From: an uncultured Clostridia bacterium
Lineage (GTDB): Bacteria > Bacillota > Clostridia > Oscillospirales > Acutalibacteraceae
DNA length: 60,643 nt
Direction of reading: 5' to 3'
Assembly (NCBI GenBank): GCA_947625485.1
Contig: CANQOP010000014.1
Location: forward strand, 1-60,643
The notes under the pieces were generated by a model. The model saw only the letters and a program-made list of their open reading frames with translations. It ran no database searches and had not been told where the DNA came from. Every line of letters begins with the position of its first letter. Within the stretch, counting starts at the first letter, position 1. The position numbers and the translations under genes were made by a program. Below, piece after piece: positions 25,827-35,045 of this stretch.

Positions 25827-28190
25827 ATGAACAGACATTACAAGGCTTTAGAACTGGACAAAATTTTAAATATGCTCGCGGACAGAACCGCGTGCTCGGA
25901 GAGCCGCGAAAAAGCGCTCGGAACCGAGCCCGAATTTAACCTTATCCGCGCGGAGCACAACCTGAAAATGACCGACGATGCGTACGTGCTTATCGGAAAG
26001 TTCGGCGCGCCGTCATTCGGCAATTTGAAAAGCGTTGCAAACGAGTTAAGACGCGGAGAGGCAGGCGGTATGCTCACAACGATAGAACTGCTGAGGATTG
26101 CGCAGGTCCTGAGGATAATCCGCGGCGTAAAGCAGTGGCAGATAAAATCTCAGAGCACACATACTACCCTCGACCCGCTTTTCTCCGGGCTTGTGACAAA
26201 TAAGTTTTTAGAGGATAAAATCAACTCGTGTATAATAAGCGAAGAGGAAATCGCGGACGACGCCTCCCCTGCGCTTTCGGATATAAGGAGAAAAATACGC
26301 ACGGCAACCTCCAAAGCGCGCGAAATTCTCGACAAGATAATACACAGCAGTACCTATCAGAAATACTTGCAGGACGCAATTGTGACCCAGCGCGACGGCA
26401 GGTATGTTGTGCCCGTAAAGGCGGAATGCCGCGCAAACGTACCGGGGCTTGTGCACGACACGAGCGCGAGCGGACAGACGGTGTTCGTCGAGCCTATGGG
26501 CGTAGTTCAGGCGAACAACGACGTTAGGGTGCTTATGTCAAAGGAGGACGCGGAAATCGAGCGCATACTTTTCGAGCTTTCTTCCCTTTCGGGCTCATAC
26601 GCCGACCAGATTATCGGAAGCTACGAAAACCTTGTTGAGCTCGACATAATTTTCGCAAAAGCCGACCTTGCATACAAGATGAAAGCTACCGTTCCCGTAC
26701 TCAACGATAAGGGCGTTATCGACCTGAAGCAAGCGCGCCACCCGCTTATTGACAGGGACAAGGTCGTACCCGTTGACGTAACGCTGGGCAAGGATTTCGA
26801 CACCCTCGTCATTACGGGACCGAATACAGGCGGTAAAACCGTCACGCTCAAAACAATCGGGCTGCTCACGCTTATGGCTATGTGCGGAATGATGATTCCC
26901 GCCGCGGACAACAGCGAGCTCTCCGTTTTCAGGCGCGTGCTCGTTGACATCGGCGACGAGCAGAGTATCGAACAAAGCCTTTCGACTTTTTCTGCGCATA
27001 TTACTAATATAATTGGCATACTAAAGAAGGCGAACGCCTCAACCTTGGCGCTTATTGACGAGCTTGGCGCAGGAACAGACCCTGTCGAGGGTGCGGCGCT
27101 CGCAATCGCAATACTGGAGCGGCTCAGGGAGCGCAAAGCAAAAATCGCGAGCACAACGCATTACGCGGAGTTAAAGGAATTTGCGCTTCGCACGGAGGGA
27201 ATTGAGAACGGAAGCTGCGAGTTTGATATAAAAACGCTACAGCCCACCTTTAGGCTTCTTATCGGAGTTCCCGGTAAAAGCAATGCGTTCGCGATAAGCC
27301 GGCGGCTGGGTATGGACCATAATATCGTAGACCGCGCGAGAGAGCTTGTGAGCACCGACAGCCGCGAGTTTGAAGACGTTGTAACAACTCTCGAACACCG
27401 CCGTCAGAGTCTCGAAAAACAGCTTGAAAACGCCCAGCGGCTCACACAAAAAGCAAACACGGAAAAACAAAAGGCAGAAAATGAGCTTGAACGCGCTAAA
27501 AAACAGGCGCAGGCTGAAATAGAGAGAGCGCACGAGGAAGCCGAGCGCATAGTGTCGCGCACTAAAGCGCAGGCGTATGCTCTTATTGACGAAATGGACA
27601 AAGCGCGCAAGGCTAAGAAGGACGACGCCGACCTCAGAGCGAAGCTGCGACGTGAAATCCGAAGCATTGAGGATAACTCAAATCCCGTCGAGGAGAAAAA
27701 GGCACAAGACGACTACAAGCTGCCGCGGCCGCTCAAAGTCGGCGACAATGTGCTGATTTACGACATCGACAAGGACGCGGTCGTACTCGCCCTGCCCGAC
27801 AAGGACAATATGGTGCTTGTTCAGGCGGGTATAATAAAAACACGTGTTGCTCTTTCAAATCTCCGGCTTAAAAAGCCGGAAAGCAAAAAAACGGAGACAA
27901 ACTACGCAAACCGCCGCAGGAATATCCCCTCGAACGTAAACATTCACCCGACGACTGAAATAGACGTACGCGGACAAAGCGCGATTGAGGCGATTATGGC
28001 TGTGGACACCGCAATCGACAACGCTATACTCTCGAACGTAGAGCACCTTACGATAATACACGGCAAGGGCACAGGAGTGCTCCGCGCGGAAATTCAGAAA
28101 CACCTGAGAACGGTCAAATTCGTAAAGAGCTTCCGACTCGGCGCCTTCGGAGAGGGTGAGAGCGGAGTTACTGTCGTGGAGCTAAAATAA
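25827..28190 (+). CDS. mutS2: MutS2 protein
   Basis: MutS-family ATPase with a C-terminal Smr nuclease domain. In Firmicutes it acts on collided ribosomes and/or suppresses homologous recombination rather than mismatch repair. The 787 residues show core clamp domains, Walker A GPNTGGKT (331-338), Walker B LALIDELGAGTDP, a long charged coiled coil (about 515-610) and the Smr domain (about 712-787) with IDVRGQ and IHGKGTGVLR. ATG with AGGCAG upstream, 10 bp after recO. Last coding gene of the era-side operon before the tRNA. Confidence 0.97.
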   Translation: MNRHYKALELDKILNMLADRTACSESREKALGTEPEFNLIRAEHNLKMTDDAYVLIGKFGAPSFGNLKSVANELRRGEAGGMLTTIELLRIAQVLRIIRGVKQWQIKSQSTHTTLDPLFSGLVTNKFLEDKINSCIISEEEIADDASPALSDIRRKIRTATSKAREILDKIIHSSTYQKYLQDAIVTQRDGRYVVPVKAECRANVPGLVHDTSASGQTVFVEPMGVVQANNDVRVLMSKEDAEIERILFELSSLSGSYADQIIGSYENLVELDIIFAKADLAYKMKATVPVLNDKGVIDLKQARHPLIDRDKVVPVDVTLGKDFDTLVITGPNTGGKTVTLKTIGLLTLMAMCGMMIPAADNSELSVFRRVLVDIGDEQSIEQSLSTFSAHITNIIGILKKANASTLALIDELGAGTDPVEGAALAIAILERLRERKAKIASTTHYAELKEFALRTEGIENGSCEFDIKTLQPTFRLLIGVPGKSNAFAISRRLGMDHNIVDRARELVSTDSREFEDVVTTLEHRRQSLEKQLENAQRLTQKANTEKQKAENELERAKKQAQAEIERAHEEAERIVSRTKAQAYALIDEMDKARKAKKDDADLRAKLRREIRSIEDNSNPVEEKKAQDDYKLPRPLKVGDNVLIYDIDKDAVVLALPDKDNMVLVQAGIIKTRVALSNLRLKKPESKKTETNYANRRRNIPSNVNIHPTTEIDVRGQSAIEAIMAVDTAIDNAILSNVEHLTIIHGKGTGVLRAEIQKHLRTVKFVKSFRLGAFGEGESGVTVVELK

Positions 28191-28219
28191 TTTTCGCAGC
28201 ACAATCATTCCCGCTGTAC

Positions 28220-28282
28220 TTGCGGCTTATAAAATAATATGATACAATTAGCAAACAGGAAAGCGTACTTTATACGCTTTCC
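28220..28282 (+). promoter_or_regulatory. tRNA promoter and leader hairpin
   Basis: TTGCGG (28220-28225), 17-base spacer and TACAAT (28243-28248) form a likely sigma-A promoter. A perfect 10-bp hairpin, GGAAAGCGTA/TACGCTTTCC (28258-28267, 28273-28282), follows and ends three bases before the tRNA. It has no T-run, so it is not a terminator of mutS2; it would sit in the 5' leader removed by RNase P. Confidence 0.6.
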
Positions 28283-28285
28283 ATT

Positions 28286-28361
28286 GGGAGCTTAGCTCAG
28301 CCGGGAGATCATCTGCCTTACAAGCAGATGGTCACAGGTTCGAGCCATGTAGTTCCCGCCA
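28286..28361 (+). tRNA. tRNA-Val (anticodon TAC)
   Basis: A full cloverleaf can be drawn: acceptor GGGAGCT/AGTTCCC (one G-T pair), anticodon stem TCTGC/GCAGA with loop CTTACAA (anticodon 28319-28321), T loop TTCGAGC, and encoded CCA (28359-28361). Two stem positions are mismatched: C-T in the D stem (GCTC/GATC) and G-A in the T stem (ACAGG/CATGT). The discriminator base is G. It may be a functional but diverged isoacceptor or the beginning of a decayed copy. Confidence 0.85.
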
Positions 28362-28392
28362 ACAATAATCAGTAAAAACGGAGGTAATTAAA

Positions 28393-28590
28393 ATGACAGT
28401 AGAAAAGACTTCTATTATCGGCGACATTCTCGACGCATATCCCGACACAGCATCGGTATTTATGTCTATCGGCATGCACTGCCTCGGCTGTCCGGCGTCG
28501 CGCGGAGAGAGCATAGAAGAGGCTTGTATGGTTCACGGGGTGAACCCTGATGAGCTTATCTCTGAAATCAACAAAGTGATTTCGCAGTAA
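28393..28590 (+). CDS. DUF1858-family protein
   Basis: A 65-residue protein consisting of one DUF1858 domain: an N-terminal helix (SIIGDILDAYPDTASVFMSIGMHC) and the CLGCP motif with Cys30 and Cys33, which in related proteins (ScdA/YtfE N-terminus, hybrid-cluster-associated disulfide proteins) suggests redox or metal chemistry. A stand-alone copy like this is common in anaerobic clostridia; its substrate is unknown. ATG with GGAGG upstream; its stop codon overlaps the start of trmK (TAATG). Confidence 0.88.
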   Translation: MTVEKTSIIGDILDAYPDTASVFMSIGMHCLGCPASRGESIEEACMVHGVNPDELISEINKVISQ

Positions 28591-29249
28591 TGGACAAGCT
28601 GTACAGTCTCGACAACAGACTACAGCTATGTGCAAGCCTTGTGCGACCGAGCGCAAGGCTTGTTGACGTTGGAACGGACCACGCATTACTCCCCATATGG
28701 CTTTTAAAGCACGGAAAAATAAGCTGCGCCATAGCCTCCGATATCAACTCTGCGCCTCTTGAGAGCGGCCGCGCTAACGCGCAGAAATACGGAGTAAAAA
28801 ATATTGTTTTCCGTCTCGGAGCAGGACTTTCGACAATTTTGGCGGACGACAAAATCACGGACGCGGTAATTGCGGGAATGGGCGGAGAGGTTATCGCGCA
28901 GATTATTTCGGACAGCGGGCTTGCGCGGGATAAAGACCTCAACCTGATTTTACAGCCTATGACCAAATCGGAGGAGCTCATAGCGTTTCTCTGCGAAAAC
29001 GGCTTTGAAATTCAAAAGCAAAAATGCACAGTAAGTCACGGAAAGTGCTACACCGTAATATCGGCGTCCTACAGCGGAAATGCCGTACAGGCTGACGGGA
29101 TTTTCCCATATATCGGAAAGCTCGATCTAAGCGACGAATACAGCTTATTGTTCCTGAAAAATCACATAAAACATCTTGAAAACAAGTGTAAGGGTGACAA
29201 GAATTATCTCCAGATACTTAATGAACTGAAAAGGCTGGTTATACTATGA
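28590..29249 (+). CDS. trmK: tRNA m1A22 methyltransferase TrmK
   Basis: SAM-dependent enzyme that methylates N1 of A22 in the tRNA D-loop of Gram-positives. The SAM site LVDVGTDHALLPIWLL and the GMGGEVIAQII motif are characteristic of the TrmK/YqfN family, and the C-terminal helical part follows. 219 residues. Its start overlaps the stop of the DUF1858 gene and its stop overlaps the next start (ATGA), so translation of the three is linked. trmK beside a Nif3-like gene is the normal Firmicute arrangement. Confidence 0.94.
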   Translation: MDKLYSLDNRLQLCASLVRPSARLVDVGTDHALLPIWLLKHGKISCAIASDINSAPLESGRANAQKYGVKNIVFRLGAGLSTILADDKITDAVIAGMGGEVIAQIISDSGLARDKDLNLILQPMTKSEELIAFLCENGFEIQKQKCTVSHGKCYTVISASYSGNAVQADGIFPYIGKLDLSDEYSLLFLKNHIKHLENKCKGDKNYLQILNELKRLVIL

Positions 29250-30001
29250 CATACATAAAGGATATTATAAATTTTACCGAGACGTTCGCTCCGCTAAGCT
29301 CGGCTATAGAGTACGACAACGCGGGACTTTTGGTCGGAAGCGCGCAAAAGCCCGTCACTAAGGCGGTGGTCGCGCTCGACATCACGGACGCAGTGATTGA
29401 CGAGGCGGCGGAGAACGGCGCAGAGCTGATAATCAGCCATCACCCCGTTATATTTAACCCGATAAAGAGCGTTTCCGATGAGGACGTCGTGTATAAACTC
29501 GCGCAAAAAAACATCTCCGCCTTATGCCTGCACACTAATCTCGACATCAGCCCGATTTTCGGGGTAAACACCTGTCTCGCAAAAGCGGTCGGCATTAAGG
29601 GAGGCAGTTTTTTAGAGGGCGAATGTCTATATATAGGCGAGCTAAGCGAGGCAGTCACAAACGAAGAGTTTGCCGCTTTGGTGAAAACGGCTCTTAACTG
29701 CAAGGGTCTGCGTTACACTCTCGCAAAAAAGCGGGTTAAAAGGGCGGCAGTCTGTTCGGGAAGCGGCGGCGATTATGTATATCTCGCAAAAGAGCAGGGC
29801 GCGGACGTTTTGCTCACGGGCGAAATCAAACATCACGAAATTCTCGACGCGGTAAAGCTCGACGTTGCAGTAGTTGACGCCGGCCACTTCAAGACCGAGG
29901 ACGTTGTTATACCCCCGCTTTGCAAAAAGCTTAAAGCGCAGTTCAAAGACGTTGCGTTCATCAGAAGTGAAAAATGTACCGACACGGTTGAGTATTTATA
30001 A
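29246..30001 (+). CDS. Nif3-like dinuclear metal protein (DUF34)
   Basis: Member of the Nif3/YqfO family, toroidal hexamers with a two-metal site; annotated as GTP cyclohydrolase 1 type 2 or metal chaperone/hydrolase without firm proof. Metal ligands appear in ISHHPVIF, LHTNLD and in the C-terminal GHFKTED segment. 251 residues, the short form without the PII-like insert seen in YqfO. ATG overlaps the trmK stop by 4 bp. The intergenic repeat copy C begins right after its stop codon. Confidence 0.92.
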   Translation: MTYIKDIINFTETFAPLSSAIEYDNAGLLVGSAQKPVTKAVVALDITDAVIDEAAENGAELIISHHPVIFNPIKSVSDEDVVYKLAQKNISALCLHTNLDISPIFGVNTCLAKAVGIKGGSFLEGECLYIGELSEAVTNEEFAALVKTALNCKGLRYTLAKKRVKRAAVCSGSGGDYVYLAKEQGADVLLTGEIKHHEILDAVKLDVAVVDAGHFKTEDVVIPPLCKKLKAQFKDVAFIRSEKCTDTVEYL

Positions 30002-30003
30002 CG

Positions 30004-30170
30004 TAAGCGCAGATGTCCCCCGCCTCTTAGGCGGCGGAGGACATTTCAGAATTTCAGCGGAGGCTGTAATCTCCACTGAAATTCTGAGGAGCTGACGCTC
30101 CCTGCGCAGGATAAAATCTGTCGCAAGCTCTGCCCCTTGCGGGCAAGTCAGAGCGTTGTTTCGATTCGGA
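30004..30170 (-). repeat. Structured intergenic repeat, copy C (rearranged)
   Basis: A run of hairpins between the Nif3-like and glycosyltransferase genes. One stem (30013-30044, ATGTCC...GGACAT around CCGCC/GGCGG) matches module H4 of copies A and B. The next (30047-30087, CAGAATTTCAG...CTGAAATTCTG) contains TTCAGCGG and CTCCACTGAA as in H3 of copy B. Further stems AGGAGC/GCTCCC (30088-30102) and a GC-rich arm near 30124-30155 follow. Because each module is nearly palindromic, orientation cannot be settled; the strand given is only the order H1-H4. Confidence 0.65.
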
Positions 30171-30181
30171 TTGGTGATACT

Positions 30182-31897
30182 ATGAAAATCAGCGATAAAA
30201 CCGCAAAAATTATTCTTGCAATAATAATTGTAATAAGCCTTGCAATAAGCACGTTCTTTGTGTATACAAAACAGGGCTATCACGAGGACGAGCTTCTGAC
30301 GTACAACCTCTCAAACTCCCAAAAACAGCTCAGCATTGACGGCGGCTGGAACACACCCGAGGACTTTAACGAGTACCTGACAGTAAGCGGTAATAACCGC
30401 TTTAACTACGGTCTTGTGGTCGAAAATCAGATTACGGACGCGTCGCACCCGCCTTTCTACTACGCGATTGTACATACAATATGCTCCTTCTTTCCTGACG
30501 TGTTCAGCCGATATTTCGCGTACTCTTTTAATGTGACGGCGATAATCGGAGTAATGATTTTCCTCTATAAAATCGGAAAACGCGTCACAAACAACAACCT
30601 ATACGCGCTTACTGCGGCAGGCTCATATGCGCTCAGTATAGCATGCTTTACGACCACGATATACCTTAGAATGTACGCTACTCTCACCTTCTTCGTGACG
30701 GTGTTCGTGTATATGATGATTCGCCTGTACGATAAGGAAAGAATAGGCATAAAAGATTGTTTTCTTCTACTGCCTGTAATTACGCTCGGCATGCTCACCC
30801 AGTACTACTTTATACTGTTTGCAGGACTTACGGGCATTGTTTTCCTTGTATTTATGCTCAAAGATAAACGGATAAAGGATCTGCTTTCGGTAATCGCAAC
30901 GGCGGTTGCAGGGATTGCGTTAAGTATGTTAATTTATCCGCACATCATCGAAAATATCCTCGGAGGCAACCGAGGCTTCGGCTCTCTGAGCTTTAATATT
31001 GATACCGTCACAATCGTCACATATGTAATTTACAAGCTTCGCACCTACTTTCATATTCTCGCTAAGGAGATGTTTCTGGGTCAGGTATGGCTTCTCGCTA
31101 TCTGTACGGTCGGAACGGTCGCGATGTGGATTTACCTTCGTTTTATCAAAAAACAGAAGACAAACAGAAAAGCTCTGTTTTTCGTTATTCCAGCTCTTGT
31201 ATTCTTTTTCGGGATTTCGCTAGTATCGCCGTTCAACAGCGACAGATACGTTATGGCGTCCCTGCCGTTCATTTCAATGGCATTCACTCTCGCGGCGATT
31301 AAAGCTCTGAGCCTTGTCAAGAATAATAAGGCCAGGCTTATCGTGCCCGTTGGGGTCGTTATTTTCAGCGCGATCGCGCTGTATCTAATAAAACCATACT
31401 ATATATACGGAAAAACCAATCTCTACGAGCCTAAGGACAAAAACTGCGTGTTTATCGGGACAGCCATGCTTGAGTGGAACAAGTGCATCGACAAGCTTAT
31501 GCAGTACGACGGCACTATGATAGTACAGACCGACAAGATTTCACCCTCTCTCGGCGCAGAGCTCGAGGATTTTGCGCAAAGCCGCGGAGTTATCACGAAT
31601 GGAAAAATTTCATCGCTTGCGAACGCGTATATGAACAACGGCGGCGAAAAAAATCTGACGAGCAGTATGGAGAAAATCCACTCCGACAAAAAGCTGAAAA
31701 CGCTCGACAGCGTTACGGTATATATTTCCCGACTCGCTGATCAGGACTATGTCCTCGACTGCATAAAGAAAAACACTCCGTTTAAAAGCTCTGAGCTTAT
31801 CCAGAAAGACTACGGATTCGATGAATTTTTTAACTGGTATGATTATTTTGTAGAAACGGAGTCGTACTGTAACGTTTATCGATTAAGTAAATCATAA
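30182..31897 (+). CDS. GT-C type membrane glycosyltransferase (GT39-like)
   Basis: Polytopic protein of 571 residues, about ten to twelve membrane segments. Near the N-terminus the acidic YHEDELLTY motif sits in the first extracellular loop, as the catalytic acidic pair does in PMT/ArnT-like GT-C enzymes that use polyprenyl-linked sugars. A soluble C-terminal domain of about 170 residues follows the last membrane segment. The ATG at 30182 is chosen with GGTGAT five bases upstream; an earlier ATG at 30137 falls inside the repeat. The acceptor is unknown; a wall polymer or surface protein is a guess. Confidence 0.75.
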   Translation: MKISDKTAKIILAIIIVISLAISTFFVYTKQGYHEDELLTYNLSNSQKQLSIDGGWNTPEDFNEYLTVSGNNRFNYGLVVENQITDASHPPFYYAIVHTICSFFPDVFSRYFAYSFNVTAIIGVMIFLYKIGKRVTNNNLYALTAAGSYALSIACFTTTIYLRMYATLTFFVTVFVYMMIRLYDKERIGIKDCFLLLPVITLGMLTQYYFILFAGLTGIVFLVFMLKDKRIKDLLSVIATAVAGIALSMLIYPHIIENILGGNRGFGSLSFNIDTVTIVTYVIYKLRTYFHILAKEMFLGQVWLLAICTVGTVAMWIYLRFIKKQKTNRKALFFVIPALVFFFGISLVSPFNSDRYVMASLPFISMAFTLAAIKALSLVKNNKARLIVPVGVVIFSAIALYLIKPYYIYGKTNLYEPKDKNCVFIGTAMLEWNKCIDKLMQYDGTMIVQTDKISPSLGAELEDFAQSRGVITNGKISSLANAYMNNGGEKNLTSSMEKIHSDKKLKTLDSVTVYISRLADQDYVLDCIKKNTPFKSSELIQKDYGFDEFFNWYDYFVETESYCNVYRLSKS

Positions 31898-31953
31898 TTA
31901 ATAATTTTAAAACGGTATTTGTTTAGCATATAAGAAAAAACTCGGGTGATAAT

Positions 31954-32838
31954 ATGGAAATAAGCGACAGAGAAAATTCAATCGGGATAGCCTTTTCGGG
32001 CGGCGGACTTCAGGGAATCGCACATATCGGCGCAATTAAGGCTCTATATGAGCTAGGCATACGCCCTCAGTACGTCTCGGGCACAAGTTCGGGCGCGGCT
32101 ATGGCGGCAATTATCGCTATGGGTTACGAATTTGAGGAGCTTAGGACAATCGTCAAAAAATACTGGAAGTCACTCGCGGAAATCGACAACGGTCTGATTT
32201 TTAAGGCGCTCGCGACCTTTATCATAAACAGGAACGTTCAAAAGGACGGCATAAAGGACGGCGAAATTATCTCGAACGTTATCAAAGAGACTATGGAAAA
32301 CAAGGGCATAAGCGGTTTTTCCGATTTGCCGATAAACCTCTCAATATGCACCGTCGACACAATGACGACGGACGAATGTATTTTCACCACAGAGGACGAA
32401 GGTCTTGAAAGCGACCACATTCACTATCTTACGGGCGTTCCGCTCGACATTGCGGTCCGCGCGAGTATGTCGTTCCCGGCTATTTACACTACATGTCCGT
32501 ACGGAAAGTACAACTTTATTGACGGCGGTTCAAAGGACAACCTGCCCGTAAAAATTCTAAAGGATATGGGCGTGGGCAAGGTGCTCGCTATCGGCTTTGA
32601 TATTATGAACTACAATCCCGACGCGGGACTCGACGGACTTATAAAGGTAATTTGGCGAGCGCTCGATGTATACTCCATAGACGGAACGCGCAAATCAATG
32701 GAAATGGCGGATTATGCCGTTGAAATTAAAAACGAAAACACCCAGCTGTTTAACATCGACGATGTGGACGAGACTATTCAGGAGGGTTACGACGCTATTA
32801 TGGCGAATAAGGAAGAAATACTTAAAATATTTTCATAA
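31954..32838 (+). CDS. Patatin-like phospholipase/acylhydrolase
   Basis: Serine-Asp dyad lipid acylhydrolase of the RssA/YchK type. The oxyanion-hole motif GGGLQG (16-21), nucleophile motif GTSSG (Ser45) and the DGG motif with the catalytic Asp (190-192) are intact. 294 residues, no signal peptide or membrane segment, so cytoplasmic or membrane-peripheral. ATG with GGGTGAT upstream. It lies 56 bp behind the glycosyltransferase and ends at a strong terminator, so the two may form one transcript. The natural lipid is not known. Confidence 0.92.
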   Translation: MEISDRENSIGIAFSGGGLQGIAHIGAIKALYELGIRPQYVSGTSSGAAMAAIIAMGYEFEELRTIVKKYWKSLAEIDNGLIFKALATFIINRNVQKDGIKDGEIISNVIKETMENKGISGFSDLPINLSICTVDTMTTDECIFTTEDEGLESDHIHYLTGVPLDIAVRASMSFPAIYTTCPYGKYNFIDGGSKDNLPVKILKDMGVGKVLAIGFDIMNYNPDAGLDGLIKVIWRALDVYSIDGTRKSMEMADYAVEIKNENTQLFNIDDVDETIQEGYDAIMANKEEILKIFS

Positions 32839-32840
32839 TA

Positions 32841-32865
32841 AAGCCGCCTTCGGGCGGCTTTTCCC
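32841..32865 (+). terminator. Terminator after the patatin gene
   Basis: AAGCCGCC (32841-32848), TTCG tetraloop, GGCGGCTT (32853-32860), followed by TTCCC. A very stable UUCG hairpin directly after the stop codon. Confidence 0.88.
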
Positions 32866-32925
32866 TATTTGCAACACATCTATTGTAATCCTGCAAAACA
32901 GCTTGTAAAAACTGTAAAATAACGA

Positions 32926-32954
32926 TTGCAAATTTGTACATAATTTGTTATAAT
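32926..32954 (+). promoter_or_regulatory. Sigma-A promoter of the trmB operon
   Basis: TTGCAA (32926-32931), 17-base spacer, TATAAT (32949-32954). It probably drives trmB, the lipoprotein gene and the two-component system behind it. Confidence 0.85.
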
Positions 32955-33006
32955 GTATAATGATTAAATATGTGGTAGTATATACAATTACTACATTGAG
33001 GTATAA

Positions 33007-33678
33007 ATGAGGATAAGAAAGAAAAAATGGGCTGAGCCCGAGCTTGCGGTATGCGACTTTTACGTTGCCGAGCCGAAAAGCTTTCGTGGGCGCTGGAAGC
33101 AGTTTTTCGGAAACGACAAACCGATTATGCTTGAGGTAGGCTGCGGCAAGGGCTCTTTTGTCGGGCAGATGGCGCTTTTGCACCCTGAAATAAACTTCAT
33201 TGCCGTGGACATAAAGCTCGATATGCTCGGCGTGGGCAGGCGAAATATCGTTAAGCTGTTTGACAACAGCGGCCGCGAAATCAACAATATCGCTCTGGTG
33301 CGCTACAACGTCGATATGCTTACGGAAGTTCTCGCTCCCGAGGACAAAATACAGAGGATATACATAAACTTCTGCAATCCCTGGCCGCGAGACAAGCACA
33401 AGAAACGCCGTCTTACCCACCCGAGAAAGCTGAAGCTTTACAGAGAACTGCTCAAAGACGGTCAGGAACTCCACTTCAAAACGGACGACGACGAGCTGTT
33501 TGATGAAAGCCTCGGATACTTTTCAAACGAGGGCTTTGAGATAGTTACGCTCACCCGAGATTTGCACAACAGCGACGTTGACCCCAACACCACCCCTATG
33601 ACGGAGCACGAGAAAATGTTCTCCGATGAAGGTATTAAGATAAAATATTGCGTCGCTAAAAAAGTACAGAAAGGATAA
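33007..33678 (+). CDS. trmB: tRNA m7G46 methyltransferase TrmB
   Basis: SAM-dependent enzyme that methylates G46 in the variable loop of many tRNAs. The SAM site LEVGCGKGSF (about 42-51), the NFCNPWPRDKHKKRRLTHP signature that holds the catalytic residues, and the C-terminal TEHEKMFSDEGIKI motif (TxYE-like in the family) are present. 223 residues. ATG with TTGAGG upstream. First gene of an operon that goes on with the lipoprotein 4 bp later. Confidence 0.96.
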   Translation: MRIRKKKWAEPELAVCDFYVAEPKSFRGRWKQFFGNDKPIMLEVGCGKGSFVGQMALLHPEINFIAVDIKLDMLGVGRRNIVKLFDNSGREINNIALVRYNVDMLTEVLAPEDKIQRIYINFCNPWPRDKHKKRRLTHPRKLKLYRELLKDGQELHFKTDDDELFDESLGYFSNEGFEIVTLTRDLHNSDVDPNTTPMTEHEKMFSDEGIKIKYCVAKKVQKG

Positions 33679-33682
33679 TCCT

Positions 33683-35002
33683 ATGAAGCTTAGGGCTGTA
33701 CTGCTGTCGTGCGCGTGTGCGTGCAGTATATTTCTTTGCGGTTGCTCCGAGAATTTCAGCGGAGAAAACCTCCTTCATCCGCCTAAAACGACGGGCAAGG
33801 AAGCACAAATTGAAGAGTTGATTGACCGTACCACGGGCGGCAGTTATATGCTAAAATACCCGCAAAGCGGTCAGTACCGCTCGGCAATCGTGACCGAGGA
33901 CATAAATAACGACAAAAAAGACGAGGCTATCGCCTTCTACCGCACTGAGGGAGACGAGCCAAGCACCCATATGCTTGTTATGTACGATAACGGCAGACAG
34001 TGGAAAATCAGCTGCGATTATTCCTCCCCCTACTCTGACGTTGACTGCATTAAGCTTTCGGACTACGACTACGACGGTATCCCCGAAATTTTCGTGGGTT
34101 TCGTAACCCAAACGGGCGGAGTAAACGAGCTTAATATTTTTGACGTGAGCAAGAACGGCAGAAAGGTTTTTAGGGTTGATTTTTCGACCACATACTCTGC
34201 GTTTACAACGGGCGACTACGACCAAGACGCGGGCAGTGAAATTCTGACATTATCCCTCGGTTCAACCGAAGCTCAGGCTAAAGCCACGCTCATTGATTAT
34301 GACAAAAAAAAGCTCTACACCCTGTCCTCCTGCTCAATGGACGGAAGTGTAACGAAATTTGAAAACGTGATTTCGGGGCTTCTCGACGAGAGCACTATGG
34401 GGGTAGTTATCGACGGACTAAGCGACAACACCTACAACACTCAGGTACTCTACTACAACTCCGACAGGAAAAGGCTCGTAAACTTTCCGTACACCACGAG
34501 CAAAAAGAGCAATCCCACAATCCGCACCTACCTCATAAACAGCGATGACATAGACGACGACGGGTTCGTGGAGATTCCCGTAATAAGCGATATGAATTCC
34601 GATACAAGCACAGAGGAGGGCACAGTAGCTCCCGTTATAAACTGGAGCACGCTCAATCTGAAGTCAAACAGACTTAAGGAGGGTATCCGCTGCGTGACAA
34701 ACTTCGAGTACGGATACTACTTCAATCTTCCCTCGAATTTTATCGGCACAACCGTCGCGATTCTCTCAAAGGACAACAAGGAGCTTAAAATTTACGCTCT
34801 TAACGGCAAGCAAAAGGGCTCGCTCGTTATGACTCTTAGAGTATTTGACGTGGGAGCTTCGTCCGACAAGACTCTCTCCTACTCTACCCTTGAGAGCTAC
34901 AATCAGTACACATATACGTATAAAATTGAGGAAAACTCCCCGATTTACATAGACAGCAATACCCTGAAAGAAAATTTTGCACTCATTAATTTCAGTGCGT
35001 AA
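33683..35002 (+). CDS. Lipoprotein with FG-GAP/EF-hand-like repeats
   Basis: Exported lipoprotein of 439 residues: signal peptide with lipobox LCGC and lipidated Cys21. The mature part holds at least four Asp-rich loops of the calcium-binding DxDxDG type: DINNDKKDE, DYDYDGIPE, DYDQDAGSE and DIDDDGFVE, spaced as in FG-GAP/VCBS beta-propeller repeats. No enzyme motif is seen. It lies directly before an OmpR-type regulator and histidine kinase, so it may report on the cell envelope or be regulated by them; this is inference. Similar lipoproteins of unknown role appear in Ruminococcus genomes, as far as I recall. Confidence 0.78.
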   Translation: MKLRAVLLSCACACSIFLCGCSENFSGENLLHPPKTTGKEAQIEELIDRTTGGSYMLKYPQSGQYRSAIVTEDINNDKKDEAIAFYRTEGDEPSTHMLVMYDNGRQWKISCDYSSPYSDVDCIKLSDYDYDGIPEIFVGFVTQTGGVNELNIFDVSKNGRKVFRVDFSTTYSAFTTGDYDQDAGSEILTLSLGSTEAQAKATLIDYDKKKLYTLSSCSMDGSVTKFENVISGLLDESTMGVVIDGLSDNTYNTQVLYYNSDRKRLVNFPYTTSKKSNPTIRTYLINSDDIDDDGFVEIPVISDMNSDTSTEEGTVAPVINWSTLNLKSNRLKEGIRCVTNFEYGYYFNLPSNFIGTTVAILSKDNKELKIYALNGKQKGSLVMTLRVFDVGASSDKTLSYSTLESYNQYTYTYKIEENSPIYIDSNTLKENFALINFSA

Positions 35003-35045
35003 AAAACTAAAACGTAAAGAAGTTTGATTAACGGAGGTTTTTCAT

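Noticed and set aside
30137..30181. In-frame extension of the glycosyltransferase to an earlier ATG at 30137
   Set aside because: These codons lie inside the hairpin repeat copy C; the ATG at 30182 has GGTGAT at proper spacing and starts the natural membrane anchor.
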